Assembly (NCBI GenBank): GCA_019137255.1
Contig: WPDH01000017.1
Span: 124,001 to 188,000, forward strand
DNA from: Corinectria fuckeliana
Taxonomy: Eukaryota > Ascomycota > Sordariomycetes > Hypocreales > Nectriaceae
Direction of reading: 5' to 3'
Length of the DNA stretch: 64,000 nucleotides
Notes under the pieces: generated by a model
What the model was told of the DNA's origin: nothing
What the model saw: only the letters and a program-made list of their open reading frames with translations
Database searches by the model: none
In this document: positions 46,995 through 58,335 of the stretch, piece by piece
Layout of the letters: each line of letters opens with the position of its first letter
Numbering within the stretch: position 1 is the first letter of the stretch
Program-made: the position numbers and the translations under genes

Positions 46995-49367
46995 TTAGTT
47001 GGCAACCTCTTCCTCGACCCATCCGTTCAGTCCACCCTGAATAGCCAGGCCGAAACCGGAACCCATGCCACCATAGCTGGCCTGGTACTGATGACCACGT
47101 CGCTCGCCGTGGCCATCGGGGACGCCACTGGGGCTGTTGCCACCGTTCTCGAACCCAGGCGCAAGCACAGGCAAACTGACGGCTCGGTTGTGCTGGCCGC
47201 GAGGTCCGGGCGCCAAGAGACCACCAATGGTGGTGGCTCCCGACGAGGTACCGTTGGCAGAGAAGCCGTTGGAGATGCTGGCGGATTGGCCATGACCGGA
47301 CATGGGGACCTGCTGAGGAATGTCCAAGCCCAATTCACTAGGTGAAGGCTGCGCAGTACCGAAGAGAGCGTTCTGCTGGACAGCAATCTGCTGGTGCTGC
47401 TGCTGGTGTTGCTGCTGGGCTTGGTGAGAGACTTGGTTCAGATACATGGTTAGGGGGTTGCTGTTGGCGTTGAAGAGCGCAGCCGACTGCTGGGGAGTGT
47501 TTCCGTTGGTGGGCGAGCCATCATTCTGGGAGCCGCTGTTGGGAGGAGGGGGGGACACGCCGTCGCCACGAGGAGACTGGTTTTGCTGCATCTGTCGGGG
47601 AGGGTTGCCACAGCGGTCCTTACCGAAGTTGACCTTGAACTTCTTGTACTCATCCTTGCCACGGATGGCCTCGATGGCCTTGATGGCGTTGGCAATGTTG
47701 GTGAAGTTCACGAACGCGCAGCTCTTCTCACGGAGAGTGTTGACCAGCTCAATCTCGCCATACTCCGAAAAGTCCTGTCGGAGGCGTTCCTCATTCCACG
47801 TCTCGTCCAAGTTGCCGATGTAGACGTTTCGCGACGCACCGCCACTGACAGCCAAGGCGATGGCAGGAGGGAGAGCACCCGAGTGCTTGCCCCAACCGAT
47901 CTTGAGACGGCGGTTGTGGATCATCAAGCCCTGGATGTTGCTGAGGGCGTAGAAGGACGCCGCAGCGGTTGGGTCGATGAAGGTAACGAAGCAGATGTGC
48001 TTGTCGGGAATGTAGCGAATGTGATGGAGCAGACCGCCCCTGACCACGTTGCAAATCTCCTCGATGGTCGTCTCAGGGTGGATGTTGCCTAGGTAGATGG
48101 TTCGGTTGCCGAGGTTGTTGATGCCGCCAGCAGTGGTAGCAACGGCAGCAGCAGCAACGGACTGCTGAGCCAAGGCGTTGGAGATGAGATCGCGATCGGC
48201 TCCGGTCAACATGTGGGCGTAGCCAGGAGCAATGCCAAGATACTGAGCGGCGTTCTGCTGCTGTGTCTTGGAAACGTAGGCGCAACGATCCTTGCCGTAG
48301 TAGACACGGCGGGGGGCCTGCCACTTGGGCTCTTGGGGGAGCTGGGAAACGGCCTTGATGGCATTGGCAATGGACAGATAGTGGACAAAGGCAATGCTCT
48401 TCTCGCGCACAATCTTGATTGTATCAATGGCACCAAACTTGCCAAGATCCTCTCGCAGCTCCTCGTCGGAGACCTCCTCGGGGAGGTTACCCAGGTAGAC
48501 GTTACGCGAGGCTCCAGACTGCTGAACAGCTAGTGCAACGGAGGTCGGGACCTGAGAGGGCTTGCCCCAGCCGACCTTAATATCCTGACCCTTGATGCAG
48601 AGCTTTTTCAAGATGGCATCGGAGTGGAAGTGGGTGGCGGAGCTGGCGTCCAGGAAAGAGATGAAGGCGCAGTTCTTGTCCGGCAAGAGGCGGACCGACT
48701 CAATCTGGCCGCTCCTGACATGGCCTAGAATCTCCTCAGCGGTCGTGTCCGGGGGAATGTTGCCAAGGTAGACCGTGCGGCTAGTTCCAGTGACGACGCC
48801 AGAGCCCATGGAGATGGGAGAGGTGGGCGGGAGGGGAGTCTGCATGTTGAAGGCACCGGTAGGAGACTGAGGCGGGTAAAACTGGGGAGCTCCGTAGGTA
48901 GAGGGAGAAACCATGGTCTGGTACGACTGAGGTGAGATGTTTTGCTGGACAGGGCTGGAAAGACCATTCTGCTGCTGCTGGTTGAGCTGGTGCTGCTGGA
49001 AGCCGGAGAGGCTCTGGAACTGAGGGCTGGCAAAGGCAGCAGGCGTACCGGGCTGGAACGGGCTACCAAGGAGCAGCTGCGACGGAAGAAGAGGGGTGAA
49101 CTGCATATCAAAGGCAGTACCCGGGGTGGCCATGTTTTCTCCATTCGGGGGCGGCTGCTGGTTCATGGGTTGGGTGTTGATGGAAGGGATGTTGCCCCGT
49201 CGAGGATGTCGGTCAGCAAAGCCCGAAATGTTGGAGTTGAAGGCGCCGTGGGAGAAACCCGTGTCGCTGTTGGAGGGCTTCGAGACATGTCCGGGAAAAC
49301 GGTTCGCAGGGGCGCCATTAGGAGCGCCCTGGCCGACGGGTCCATTGAGATCCTGCATACCGAGCAT
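46995..49367 (-). CDS. Nrd1/Msa1-like RNA-binding protein with four RRMs
   Basis: A single exon encodes 790 residues from the ATG at 49367 (MLGMQDLNGPVGQG); a second ATG three codons later is equally possible. The longer open frame to 49595 has only a GTG start and reads as leader. After a Gln/Asn/Pro-rich N-terminus come four RRMs, starting near residues 195 (SRTVYLGNIPPDTTAEEIL), 286 (SRNVYLGNLPEEVSDEELRE), 420 (NRTIYLGNIHPETTIEEICN) and 511 (SRNVYIGNLDETWNEERL). Each has its RNP2-type YLGN/YIGN core. A Gln-rich low-complexity tail follows. The arrangement matches fission-yeast Nrd1/Msa1, an mRNA-binding regulator of sexual development and stress granules. Role here is inferred. The leader is long and purine-rich, so translational control is plausible. 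Confidence 0.9.
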   Translation of the reverse strand: MLGMQDLNGPVGQGAPNGAPANRFPGHVSKPSNSDTGFSHGAFNSNISGFADRHPRRGNIPSINTQPMNQQPPPNGENMATPGTAFDMQFTPLLPSQLLLGSPFQPGTPAAFASPQFQSLSGFQQHQLNQQQQNGLSSPVQQNISPQSYQTMVSPSTYGAPQFYPPQSPTGAFNMQTPLPPTSPISMGSGVVTGTSRTVYLGNIPPDTTAEEILGHVRSGQIESVRLLPDKNCAFISFLDASSATHFHSDAILKKLCIKGQDIKVGWGKPSQVPTSVALAVQQSGASRNVYLGNLPEEVSDEELREDLGKFGAIDTIKIVREKSIAFVHYLSIANAIKAVSQLPQEPKWQAPRRVYYGKDRCAYVSKTQQQNAAQYLGIAPGYAHMLTGADRDLISNALAQQSVAAAAVATTAGGINNLGNRTIYLGNIHPETTIEEICNVVRGGLLHHIRYIPDKHICFVTFIDPTAAASFYALSNIQGLMIHNRRLKIGWGKHSGALPPAIALAVSGGASRNVYIGNLDETWNEERLRQDFSEYGEIELVNTLREKSCAFVNFTNIANAIKAIEAIRGKDEYKKFKVNFGKDRCGNPPRQMQQNQSPRGDGVSPPPPNSGSQNDGSPTNGNTPQQSAALFNANSNPLTMYLNQVSHQAQQQHQQQHQQIAVQQNALFGTAQPSPSELGLDIPQQVPMSGHGQSASISNGFSANGTSSGATTIGGLLAPGPRGQHNRAVSLPVLAPGFENGGNSPSGVPDGHGERRGHQYQASYGGMGSGFGLAIQGGLNGWVEEEVAN

Positions 49368-50536
49368 GTGAGGGGGGACAAGCGAGTCCCGCCCGTTGTG
49401 AGAGAGAACAGCCGTTTTGAAGGATTTGAACGTGCCCTGACAAGGCACGAAGCGGCGAGTGAGGGTGGAGCGACGGTCAGGCTGGAAGATGCTCGAGCGG
49501 TCAAGGGTCAATAGCGAACTCGGGTCGAAGTCGAAAAGGGGGCTCTCAAGAGCCAAGAGGCAGAAGCAAGTATGTATGCAGAGTAATTCTGGCACAAAGC
49601 TGAGGATTATAAAGCGTGATGGTATCCAAAATGAACAAGTGGAAGCAGCGCGCGGAAATGGAGCATAAGTCGTCCTAGTAAGCGACCGTTGAGTATATAT
49701 AGGGATCGAATCTTAGAGCTTCGGCCGAGTCGAGATGGATCGCGAGGCAAGGCGGCAGCTGCGGTAAGAGGTAAGAGGTAAGAGGTATAAGCGGCAGAGA
49801 GCGAGCGTAGCGAAGGAGTCGAAGGAGAAGCGAGAAGCACGTAGGTGGGAAGCTCAAGCGGGCATCCAGGGGAAGCAAGTAGAGCAAGTATTAAGAAGGT
49901 AATACAGACAGAACGAGCGTCGACCGAGGTCGAAGAAAGACGTGGCTCAAGAGAAGGAAGCGAGACGAGACGGCATCTGAGCTGGAACTCCAAGGCAAGG
50001 TGCAAAAGAATCGAGCCACGAGAGAGCGAGGAAGAAGGGAAAAGGGAGGGAGAGAGGGAGAGAAGGAGTGAGGTGGAGGCCCGGAGGATGAGCGGAACGG
50101 AGGTGGAGAACAGACAGAGAGACAGCGAGAGGCGCGAAAGCTCGGATTGGAGAAAGGCGACGACATCCAAGACCAGGACCACGGTGGAAGCCTGAGGCCG
50201 GAAAAAGCAGAACGCAGTACTAGTAGGAAACAAGGCCAGGTAATAATAATGCAAAAAGAGGCGTCAGGTCAGGGAGGGAGAGAAGGGGACCAGTCGACCG
50301 GGTAGGGAGTGAGGGTGGAGGAGGAGGGTGGGTATGGGTGGACGGGTGGAGGTGGAGAGAGGGATAACGAAATGAAGAAGAAGAATAATAAAAGGGACGC
50401 CAGAAAAAGGATGGAGAGACAAAAGATGCAGTGTACTAAGGTCAGTGCAGTGCAGTGCAGTGCAGGGCGCAGACGCGCTGTGTGCCTGAGAGGAGGAGGC
50501 GTTGGCGGCGGTGGAAGGAGCCAGCTTGAATACCAG

Positions 50537-50608
50537 AGTACCTACTACTTAAGTAGTAGATTAGCTTACTTACTACTAGTAGGTACCTACTACTTACTTA
50601 CTAGTAGG
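50537..50608. repeat. Dense cluster of TACTA/TAGTA palindromes
   Basis: About 70 bp consist almost only of overlapping GTACCTACTACTT, AAGTAGTAG, CTTACTTACTACTAGTAGGTA and similar units. They can pair with each other in several registers, giving a strong potential for cruciform or hairpin formation. Confidence 0.7.
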
Positions 50609-52200
50609 CCACTTTTAGGAGAGTGAACAGCTTGAAGCTTTCAGGTTCAGGGCATGCATTGGATTCGGCCCTGGGGGGGTGTGCGTGTTATTTGCTCGTA
50701 AGAATGGAAGGTGCGGAGTGTTTTATGACAGAGGAAGCCACAGCCAGCAGTCAGTCGCAGTCGCAGGTGCAGCAGCATGCACAAGAGAGCAGGGCAGAAA
50801 CAGGATCGGAAGCAAGGGGGGCAGCACTACCTAACAGCTACATAGTATTGAGGCAGCGAGGAGCAAGCAAGGCTTCAGCTTGAGGCTGCATGGCGGGTGA
50901 ATAGCCTTTCCAGTAATGAGGAGCGGTTAAGCTAGTCTCTATTTGCACGGACAGCGAACAAAGACATGGAAAGCCACCCACCAGACTCTACTAACAGGGG
51001 GTTGCGTGCCCCGTGAGGAGAGCCCGACCGCCGTGTAAATGAGGACGAGGACGACGGCGGCCGGCGAAGAGAGCCCAGAACACGTAGTACAGGGGGAGAG
51101 GGGATTTCCAATGCCCTGAACCCATCCAGCACCCGACCCCAAGGGTCGACGCGCGACAGGGTAGGAGGAGGGACACTCGTGAAGACAGGGGGGAACCGGG
51201 GGGGCCGTCCTCTAGCCAGCGGCCTAGCCAGGGGAATGCGACGGGTGAAGGCGAGACGGTGGGCCACCGGGCTTTAGGGCGGCGCAGGACGATTGCCCAA
51301 AGAGGACGAGATTGGAATTGGCTGTGCCGATAGTTTAATGACAGCGACAGGGATGAAGGGGAGGTGTCCATGGGTGACATTTGTAGAGGCGGATGGGGTA
51401 CATAGCATCTTCAGTTCACAGATTTTGATCGACTTTCTTCATGATCAGCGTAGTTTTTTGACGACCGGGGAAGGTATGGGAAATTCCGATGCTGGCATCT
51501 GATAAAATGGCAGGTCGTCCAGTACACCAGACCATAGATGGATATCTTGCAAGTCCTGAACATGCTATGACTTAGAGGGGTGTCATCTTTGTGCAGAGCT
51601 CTTTAGGTACGTACTAGGTAGTAGCGGGCAGCCATGAACCTGAATCGAGAGCCCCTGAGTGAGCCCCCTGCTTAAGTACCTAGGTATGGAAATCTACCAT
51701 TCAGGTGCCATGTCCCATTGGGACCTGAGTCTCTGGTAGGGACTTTCCGTCCAGCCAATCATCCCCCGGGCTGTCTTACAAGTTCGGGCCCCTCCCCTCC
51801 CACCCGCCAACCACAACAAATCCGCCCTGTGGCTTGCATGCATCTGCCATCCACGACCACGCGACTCTTCGCTGTGCGTTGATCCAAGATATGGAGATTG
51901 AAACAACTGGGATGTTTTATCTACGTAGCGTCTCGGCTGCTGCCTTGGCTCTACTATGTTCGGTCTACCTGAGAGGCTGAGATGCTATTCATTTTCCCCT
52001 GAACAGGTGGCGGCGACTTCTCCTAAATGTCCCAGCGGGACGGACATATCCGTGCAGATCGACCACGAAGTATTACCTGCTATACGAACTGACTGGGTAC
52101 CTGCTACCTACCTATGTACCTGTTTGAATGTCTCTCTATCAAACCTTGTTTCCCTCCAGTAGAGAGACGCATCCGTACCCCTTTTCTATCAACATCAATC

Positions 52201-52223
52201 AACCAACCAACCAACCAACCCAC
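52201..52223. repeat. (AACC)n tetranucleotide tract
   Basis: Five tandem AACC units form a short simple repeat in a gene-free stretch. Confidence 0.75.
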
Positions 52224-54794
52224 CAGCCAACAGAACGCAACTCAATTTCATTCAATCATCCATGCACACACCATCTCGTCAACTCCTTGCTTCCGCGCTG
52301 AGCAAAACCACAGTCAATCCATTCTTGAGTCATCCAACCATTGATTTCGATCGTCCAATTATCGCAAGATTGATGCGACCTTATACGGCCCCGATGGAAC
52401 CTCATTCCCCGTAAGTTTCCCGTTATCTTTCCAAAACCCCCGTATACAAAAGTACATAGCGCTGGACCCCTACGTGGCTAAAGGCCAATGTGGGATAGCT
52501 GACGAGTACAGAGTACATACGGAGGACTGTGCATCTGTCCGTTTCTTGTTCCACGCGCTAAACCGACACAATTCCACAATGCTGGCGCCGTTGGGAACCT
52601 TGGGGCCCATGTGGTCGTCAGTGATGTTGAGCCCTTTGACACTTGTTTACTAACTTCCCGCTACGAGGGAGTACGAATACTTTGATTACCTACCTGTGGT
52701 AATGTTTAGTGGCCTGAACTGGTGGGCTTATTCATGCTGAGGCCATCCCGTTGTCGTGTCACTCACTACTCGTGATTGCTCCGTCTCATACTGTACACCA
52801 TCGTCAGGGCACAGAGGGCCGCTTGACTTGCTTTCGACGGCACTCACTCCGTGAGCCCCCAGCCTTGCATAGGCTGCCTGGACCCGGAAAATCGAACAAT
52901 TCGAGCCCTATTTGCCGTCGCTGGGCCCTCCTTGTTTTAACAAGCCCCGGTTACCGTGAAACAGCCGCAAAGAGCCCAGGGTTTAGTACAAAATGGACTC
53001 TCTCGCCCTTTTTGTGTACGTACATACTTCGTACTCTATACATAGTAAATACAGCTCTGCATAGAATTCTATTTTAGGAAGCGTCTCAGGTTTCTAGACG
53101 CACCAGCCGCGTGCAACCTCGGGCCCAGTCCTGTGGGAGAGAAGAGTACCCGATGCCATGAACCTTGCTCATGCTCATGCTTCTCGGCCTCTCAGGTATG
53201 CTACATAATACGCAGTCGTTCTTGAGTACGGAGTATTACGTTGCATGAATGAGCCCAGTGCCTGAAGATGGCCCGTCCACTGATTAATTCGATCCCCGGA
53301 ACCAACAACCACGACGGCATCCCCGCCACTCCTCTACAGCACCCTCCCCTACATAGTAGATGCTTGGAGCGTTGGTCCTCGAGTACTCATACTATGTAGT
53401 ATGTACGAAGTGCCCCGACGCTTCGTTCCCGGGGCCTAGAACGAGCATGGGCGGGGCTACGGTGTCACAATGTCGTGGCTGCAGCCCCCTCTCCTCCCTT
53501 ACATCCACCTAGAAAGAAACACCTGCCGGTGGCAGACGCGAAACAAAGCCCAGCCAGATCATCTAGTCGTCCAAGTCGACCCGGTGACGAGGACAATAGG
53601 TTACGCATGTACTACGCATATCCTAAATGCGCATCAATCATCGCCCTGGCGCTCAAGCCCATCCCAGGCTTTTTGCCTCTCTGCGGTTCTCTCCACCGGT
53701 CCCATCGTTCGCACCATCTCCCCGAAGCGCCGCTGGATCCTTTTCCCGCCTCGTTTCCTCTTGAGATTTAGGGCCCGTCTATCACAAGCGCCTCATCCCC
53801 ACATTGTGGAACTGGCCCCGGTCAAGCCTACATATCTACGATTTCATTACGATTTCATTCATCGTCACCGTCGTCGTCATTGAAGTCCGTCATGATCGTC
53901 TCTGAGCTGCCGCGCCCCTGTGACCACAGCTGGTTTCAAAAGCCAAGACAACCGCTCAGGTGGGTTCTAGATAGTTGCAATCATATTGAACCCTTCCTCG
54001 TATCCCTCCCTCATGGACAACCCGTCAGAACGTCAGAGACACGGGCCAATACATAAAACCACGGCTCTAAATCCCTTCGCGGCCTGGGCCGAGAGCTCCT
54101 CGTCGACGGGGAGGACCCTGGCTCAACGGAACCGTGGCCCATCTCGTAACCTGAAACCTCACCCATGAACACGGCTCGAAGCGAAACTTCGTTTACCAGA
54201 GCCGACTTTGTTGTTGACGATGCTGAACGTGTCCTCTCAACTCAACAGCTCACACGTGGGCTTTTCCCGCATGAACAAGAATTGGAACAATAATGCGTTA
54301 CCGGGTTCGCTTTCTACCCTCTCCGTCATAACCTGCAGCGCCCCATGGAACGAGGTTCTATGTAGCATGTCGTTGGGCCCTATGCGGTAGCTGGTGAAGT
54401 TGACGTTCTAGCACTCGTCGCCATCATTTCAATGCTGCAATTGTAACACTTGCCTGTCTCGTCCGTGTGTCGGCGGTAGGCCAGCCAGGAGGCCTTTGTC
54501 GGCTGACACTCATGGATTGTCAATCATGTCGTCGACGACTCCATATAAGTTGATATATAATGTGGTATCAATTCGTTTTCATCTCTTGTTCAAACGCCTA
54601 CGTATGCTCATGTTGTGTACATTCTTGCTAGTACTAGGTTCGAGACTCCATCATCGTCATTAGATCCTAATGTCTCATGATCCGTCATACCTTCCCCCAT
54701 GGCAGCCAGCCTTTTCTTTCTCTTACCTTTTTTCCCTTTCCCCAGTCTCCTTGTCGGTACACCTTTATGATAGCAAGACTGTCGGGTATCTCCT

Positions 54795-56137
54795 TTACAG
54801 CTCATCGTGGCCTCCATCACCCTCCTTGCCCATGTCCTGCTGGCCGCGCTTGACCATGGACGTGATGAGCTCGTAGACGACCTGCGCAGCCGCCAGCGAT
54901 GTCTCCTCGCCGGCGCCCTGGTATGCGGGCGACACCTCGACGACGTCGGCGCCGACGAGGTTCAGGCCCTCGATACCGCGCAGGATGCGGATGAACTCGC
55001 GAGTGGTCCAGCCGCCGGGCTCCGGGGTTCCGGTCCCCGGCGCAAAGGCCGGGTCCAGCACGTCGATGTCCACGGACAGGTACACGGGGTTCTCGGTGCC
55101 CAGCGCGCCCATGATGCCGTCGATGATGCCCTTGACGCCCACGTCGTCGATGTCGTCGGCCGCGAAGCGCACCCAGTTCTGCGCCGTGTCGTCGATGTTG
55201 TCCGCCCAGTCCGTGCCGCTCAGGCGCGTCCGCAGGCCTGCGTGCACCGACGGCTCCGACGACGAGTTGGACAGGAGGCCTTCCTGATTGGCCATCCAGA
55301 ACATGGAGCCGTGGGTGAAGTGGGTTTCGCCCCAGTAGGAGGGGTAGGCGGCGGGGTTCCAGGTGTCGAGATGAGCTTTGGTGATGGCAGGTTAGTCTGG
55401 CGGTTCCCGATGTTGGACGTCTAACCAGGCAGAAGGGGGGTGGACATGTGTGTAGCAGAAACTCACCATCAAAGTGCAACACCTGGATCGGCTTGCCGTA
55501 GACCTTGGTCAGGGCTCGCAGCGCCGGAAGCGTCAAGCTGTGGTCGCCGCCGAGCGTCATGAGCTTCGGCTTGGGCGCGAGCGCGCTGACGGTGCGGCGA
55601 CGGCCCAGCTGCACGAGGGCCTGGGTCATCTGCTCGCGGGCGATGTTGTTGTCGAAGGGGGTGACGGGGATGTCGCCGCAGTCGACGACCTTGGCCCAGT
55701 TCTGGTACGGGTTGATGCCGGCGCGCGGGTTGAAGCCGCGGAACGACGTCTGCCGGGCCGACGCCTGGCGGATGGCGCGGGGGCCGAAGCGGGCGCCCGG
55801 GCGGTACGTCACGGCCGTGTCGAAGGGCGCGCCGACGATGGCGATGTCGAAGGGCTCGGTGGGCTCGGTGAGGCACTTGACGTGGTTGAGGTGGGCGAAG
55901 GTGCCGATGCCGTTGAAGGACCACTGCGATGGTGGTGTAAGTCAGCTCGCGGCCAGCAGCAATGGTTGATGGATGGGCAAGCAGGTAGGTATAGTAATAG
56001 AAACAAACCTCGTTGCCCCATTTAGCCTCAAGCTCAGCCAGTTCCTCCTTGGTCCATTCCTTGTCGTCGTGGTCGTGGCTACAGGCGGCGGACAGCCCCG
56101 CCAGCGCCAGCAGGCTCAAGAGGGCGTTGGACTTCAT
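54795..56137 (-). CDS. Ureohydrolase (agmatinase/arginase family) with N-terminal signal peptide
   Basis: Exons on the minus strand are 56009..56137, 55467..55923 and 54795..55375, giving 388 residues. The first 19 or so residues (MKSNALLSLLALAGLSAAC) form a clear signal peptide, ending before a His/Asp-rich stretch. The catalytic domain carries every metal-ligand motif: GGDHS (D170, H171), DAHLD (D195, H197, D199; rebuilt across intron 2) and SVDIDVLDP (D298, D300). GPRAIRQAS and EPGGWTTREF are also typical of the agmatinase branch. Such enzymes hydrolyse guanidino compounds to urea. Agmatine is the likeliest substrate but guanidinobutyrate or others are possible. The signal peptide implies the secretory route, unlike cytosolic arginase. 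A Cys at residue 19 could be lost on cleavage. Confidence 0.92.
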
Positions 56138-58335
56138 GGCAATAAAAGGTGAGTAAAATCACAAGAAAGACACAGAGGGAAGAGGAAGAAAAAAAAGAAA
56201 TAGGACGGCAAGGAAGCTAACAATATATGCATCGCCATTAGGAAAAGCCCGCAGCCTCGCCGGCGGTCGCCCGCCCAATGCCGCCGCCGGCCCCTCCCCG
56301 AGTCAGACGCTCGCTCGTTCAAGGATGCATGATTGTGGCCCGAAGTGGTATTTTGACAAGCTATCGACAGATGCAGACCGGGATGCAGCTCGACTCACAG
56401 GACTCTCCCCCCCTCTCCCGAATGACTCGAGGTGGCACATCCGCGCGCCGTTTGCTCCAACGCCGGGCCTAAATATACACTGCATATAACTGCACACACA
56501 TACCAAAGAAAAGCACGGCACACTGCGTATCTCTTGTCATTCTAGAAAGTTATGCCAGCATGCCGCGGGGAACTTGATCACCAAGATCAGTATCCGGTAT
56601 CCGTCTAGGTATGCTGGCTGATTGGTCAATCGCACCGCCGTCACCGGAGCCGAACAGCCTATCTACGTCTTTCCCCGCAGTGGATTTTTCGTCGCCCTCC
56701 CGGTCAAAGGCCGGCCGGCTCACCGTCACCCGGAGAGGGAGGGAGGGTTGTACGCGGTAGATATACGGACAATAGCACGGTCGGTCGAGGTGAGGGGAGT
56801 CGAGATTCTGGTACGTAAGAAGAGAAAGTGGCCGGCGGGCAGTTCCAAAACGACGGACAGAATACCTCATGTTATTGGCGGCCGGATCTTGACCCGGCGC
56901 TGGTCCGACTCGTCTCCAATACCGCATTCCCTCCGTCAGTTGTCACTGCCCGATCCAACGGTCCCATCTGGCTCCGAGTCGGCTTCTATCTTGGTCTAGC
57001 TTCTCGGAGTCGCCTTCCATAAACTGTAATAAGCCCCCCCTGGTTATTCTCCGGCGCCCCGTCGTCAGATGGGGGGCGGCGAGCGGCGGCGGCGGGGAAA
57101 GGCACCAAGCTCCATGCAACAACTGCAGAGTGCCCCCCGCCCCAGCAGTCAGCGGAATAACCAAAACCCCCGTCAACTTCTATGATATCCTTACTGTTGG
57201 CCGTCACAATAAATTGTTCGTTTCTTCCTAGCAGATATCTACATTAGTATATCCTCAGGACCACTGCCTGTCTGACCCTGCCTCCGCACCACAATGTTCG
57301 TTCGTGATCCATCCCGGCGGTCAGAACCCTCACAAACCGGCCCGGCGTCTACAGGTCGGGTAGATCCCTTGGCTGCGGAGTAATTAGTTCCTTACCAAGG
57401 TATGTCAGGTACTAGTACCTAGTAGTTTAGTGCATATCTACGTACCTTACTTGCCCAAGTACTACGAAATACGCAGTATCTGTCAGGTCGTCTAGACCTC
57501 CTCCATTTTCACGTCCACTTCCACTTTCACTTCAACGCATCTATCTCTAGCACCTCCAAGATTCTAACAAATAGTCATTGGTTACCCAACCCAACGGCCT
57601 TTACCGAGGTGAGGAGGCACCAGAGTTAAACATTAGAAACCAGGGTAGCTTCTTTGCCAGTCGGCCTTTCAAGTGCTTTGCCCAAGTAGCGTAGCTCCCC
57701 AACTCCAGATGTTCCGACCGTTGCATCACGCAAATCACGTCACCGATTGCACCCTCCTCGTCACGTCTGTCAGCGGCGGCCCAGATCATCTGCAAAGGCA
57801 ACACACTCAAGACCATCGATTTAAAATGCACTCCAATCGCCAAACTGTCCTATCGAAGCGTTCCCGTCTGGCTTTATGAAGTCCCCCCACCTGCCTTCCT
57901 CCTCTCTGTGCTTCTCGCTTCCTCTCAAAAATTTCAAGACAATCATGAATAAAGAGCATTGTAGATTCCGGTCCAATAAACGCAGAATTACTGCGGCACA
58001 AAGGCTGGCTCACCGAGCACAGAGACACTGTCCGGCACCGCCTTGTATGGCTTGCGCAGGCATCCATCCTCTTCCTGCCTCGTCCTTCGTCATGCTTATG
58101 AAACGAGACGCCCGCTCCCCAAGCTTCGTTCCGGTGCCCGGTTCATGCCGCGTGTCATATCGGCCACACATCGTCCGTCTCATCCCATCTACCGAGGTCA
58201 GGCCCCGCCTGTCGCTACACGCCTCCGACCTGGGGCTCGATCCCGCCGGCTAAGCTCCTCTTACCTGGAGGCTGATGCAAACGGGAGGACGGATAGCGGT
58301 GGCCCTCACAGGACCGCAACTTGGCCTTGGCCCGA
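56138..58335. other. Intergenic: ureohydrolase leader to CDC42 3' end
   Basis: The first part is the leader and promoter of the ureohydrolase gene. A GTACTAGTACCTAGTAG palindrome cluster lies at about 57391-57475. ORFs in this stretch are short and have no recognisable domain. The part near 58335 belongs to the CDC42 3' UTR. Confidence 0.5.
57391..57475. repeat. TAC/GTA palindrome cluster
   Basis: CCTTACCAAGGTA, GGTACTAGTACC, CTAGTAG and GTACCTTACTTGCCCAAGTAC lie side by side. They resemble the clusters at 50537-50608 and 60170-60230. Confidence 0.6.

Larger units (their letters stand above)
49368..54794. other. Long Nrd1-like leader, then gene-poor region
   Basis: From 49368 to about 50.4 kb the plus strand is dense in AG, the complement of a pyrimidine-rich leader of the Nrd1-like gene. 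The long Leu/Ser-rich minus-strand frame there is a by-product of that composition. From about 50.5 to 54.8 kb only palindrome clusters, an AACC tract near 52201-52223 and GTACATAGTA-like motifs near 53020-53050 and 53385-53410 stand out. No gene, tRNA or transposon is supported. Confidence 0.5.

Noticed and set aside
49607..50254. 215-codon minus-strand ORF rich in Leu and Ser
   Set aside because: It is the translation of a pyrimidine-skewed leader. It has no domain and no codon-position bias, and several other frames there are also open.
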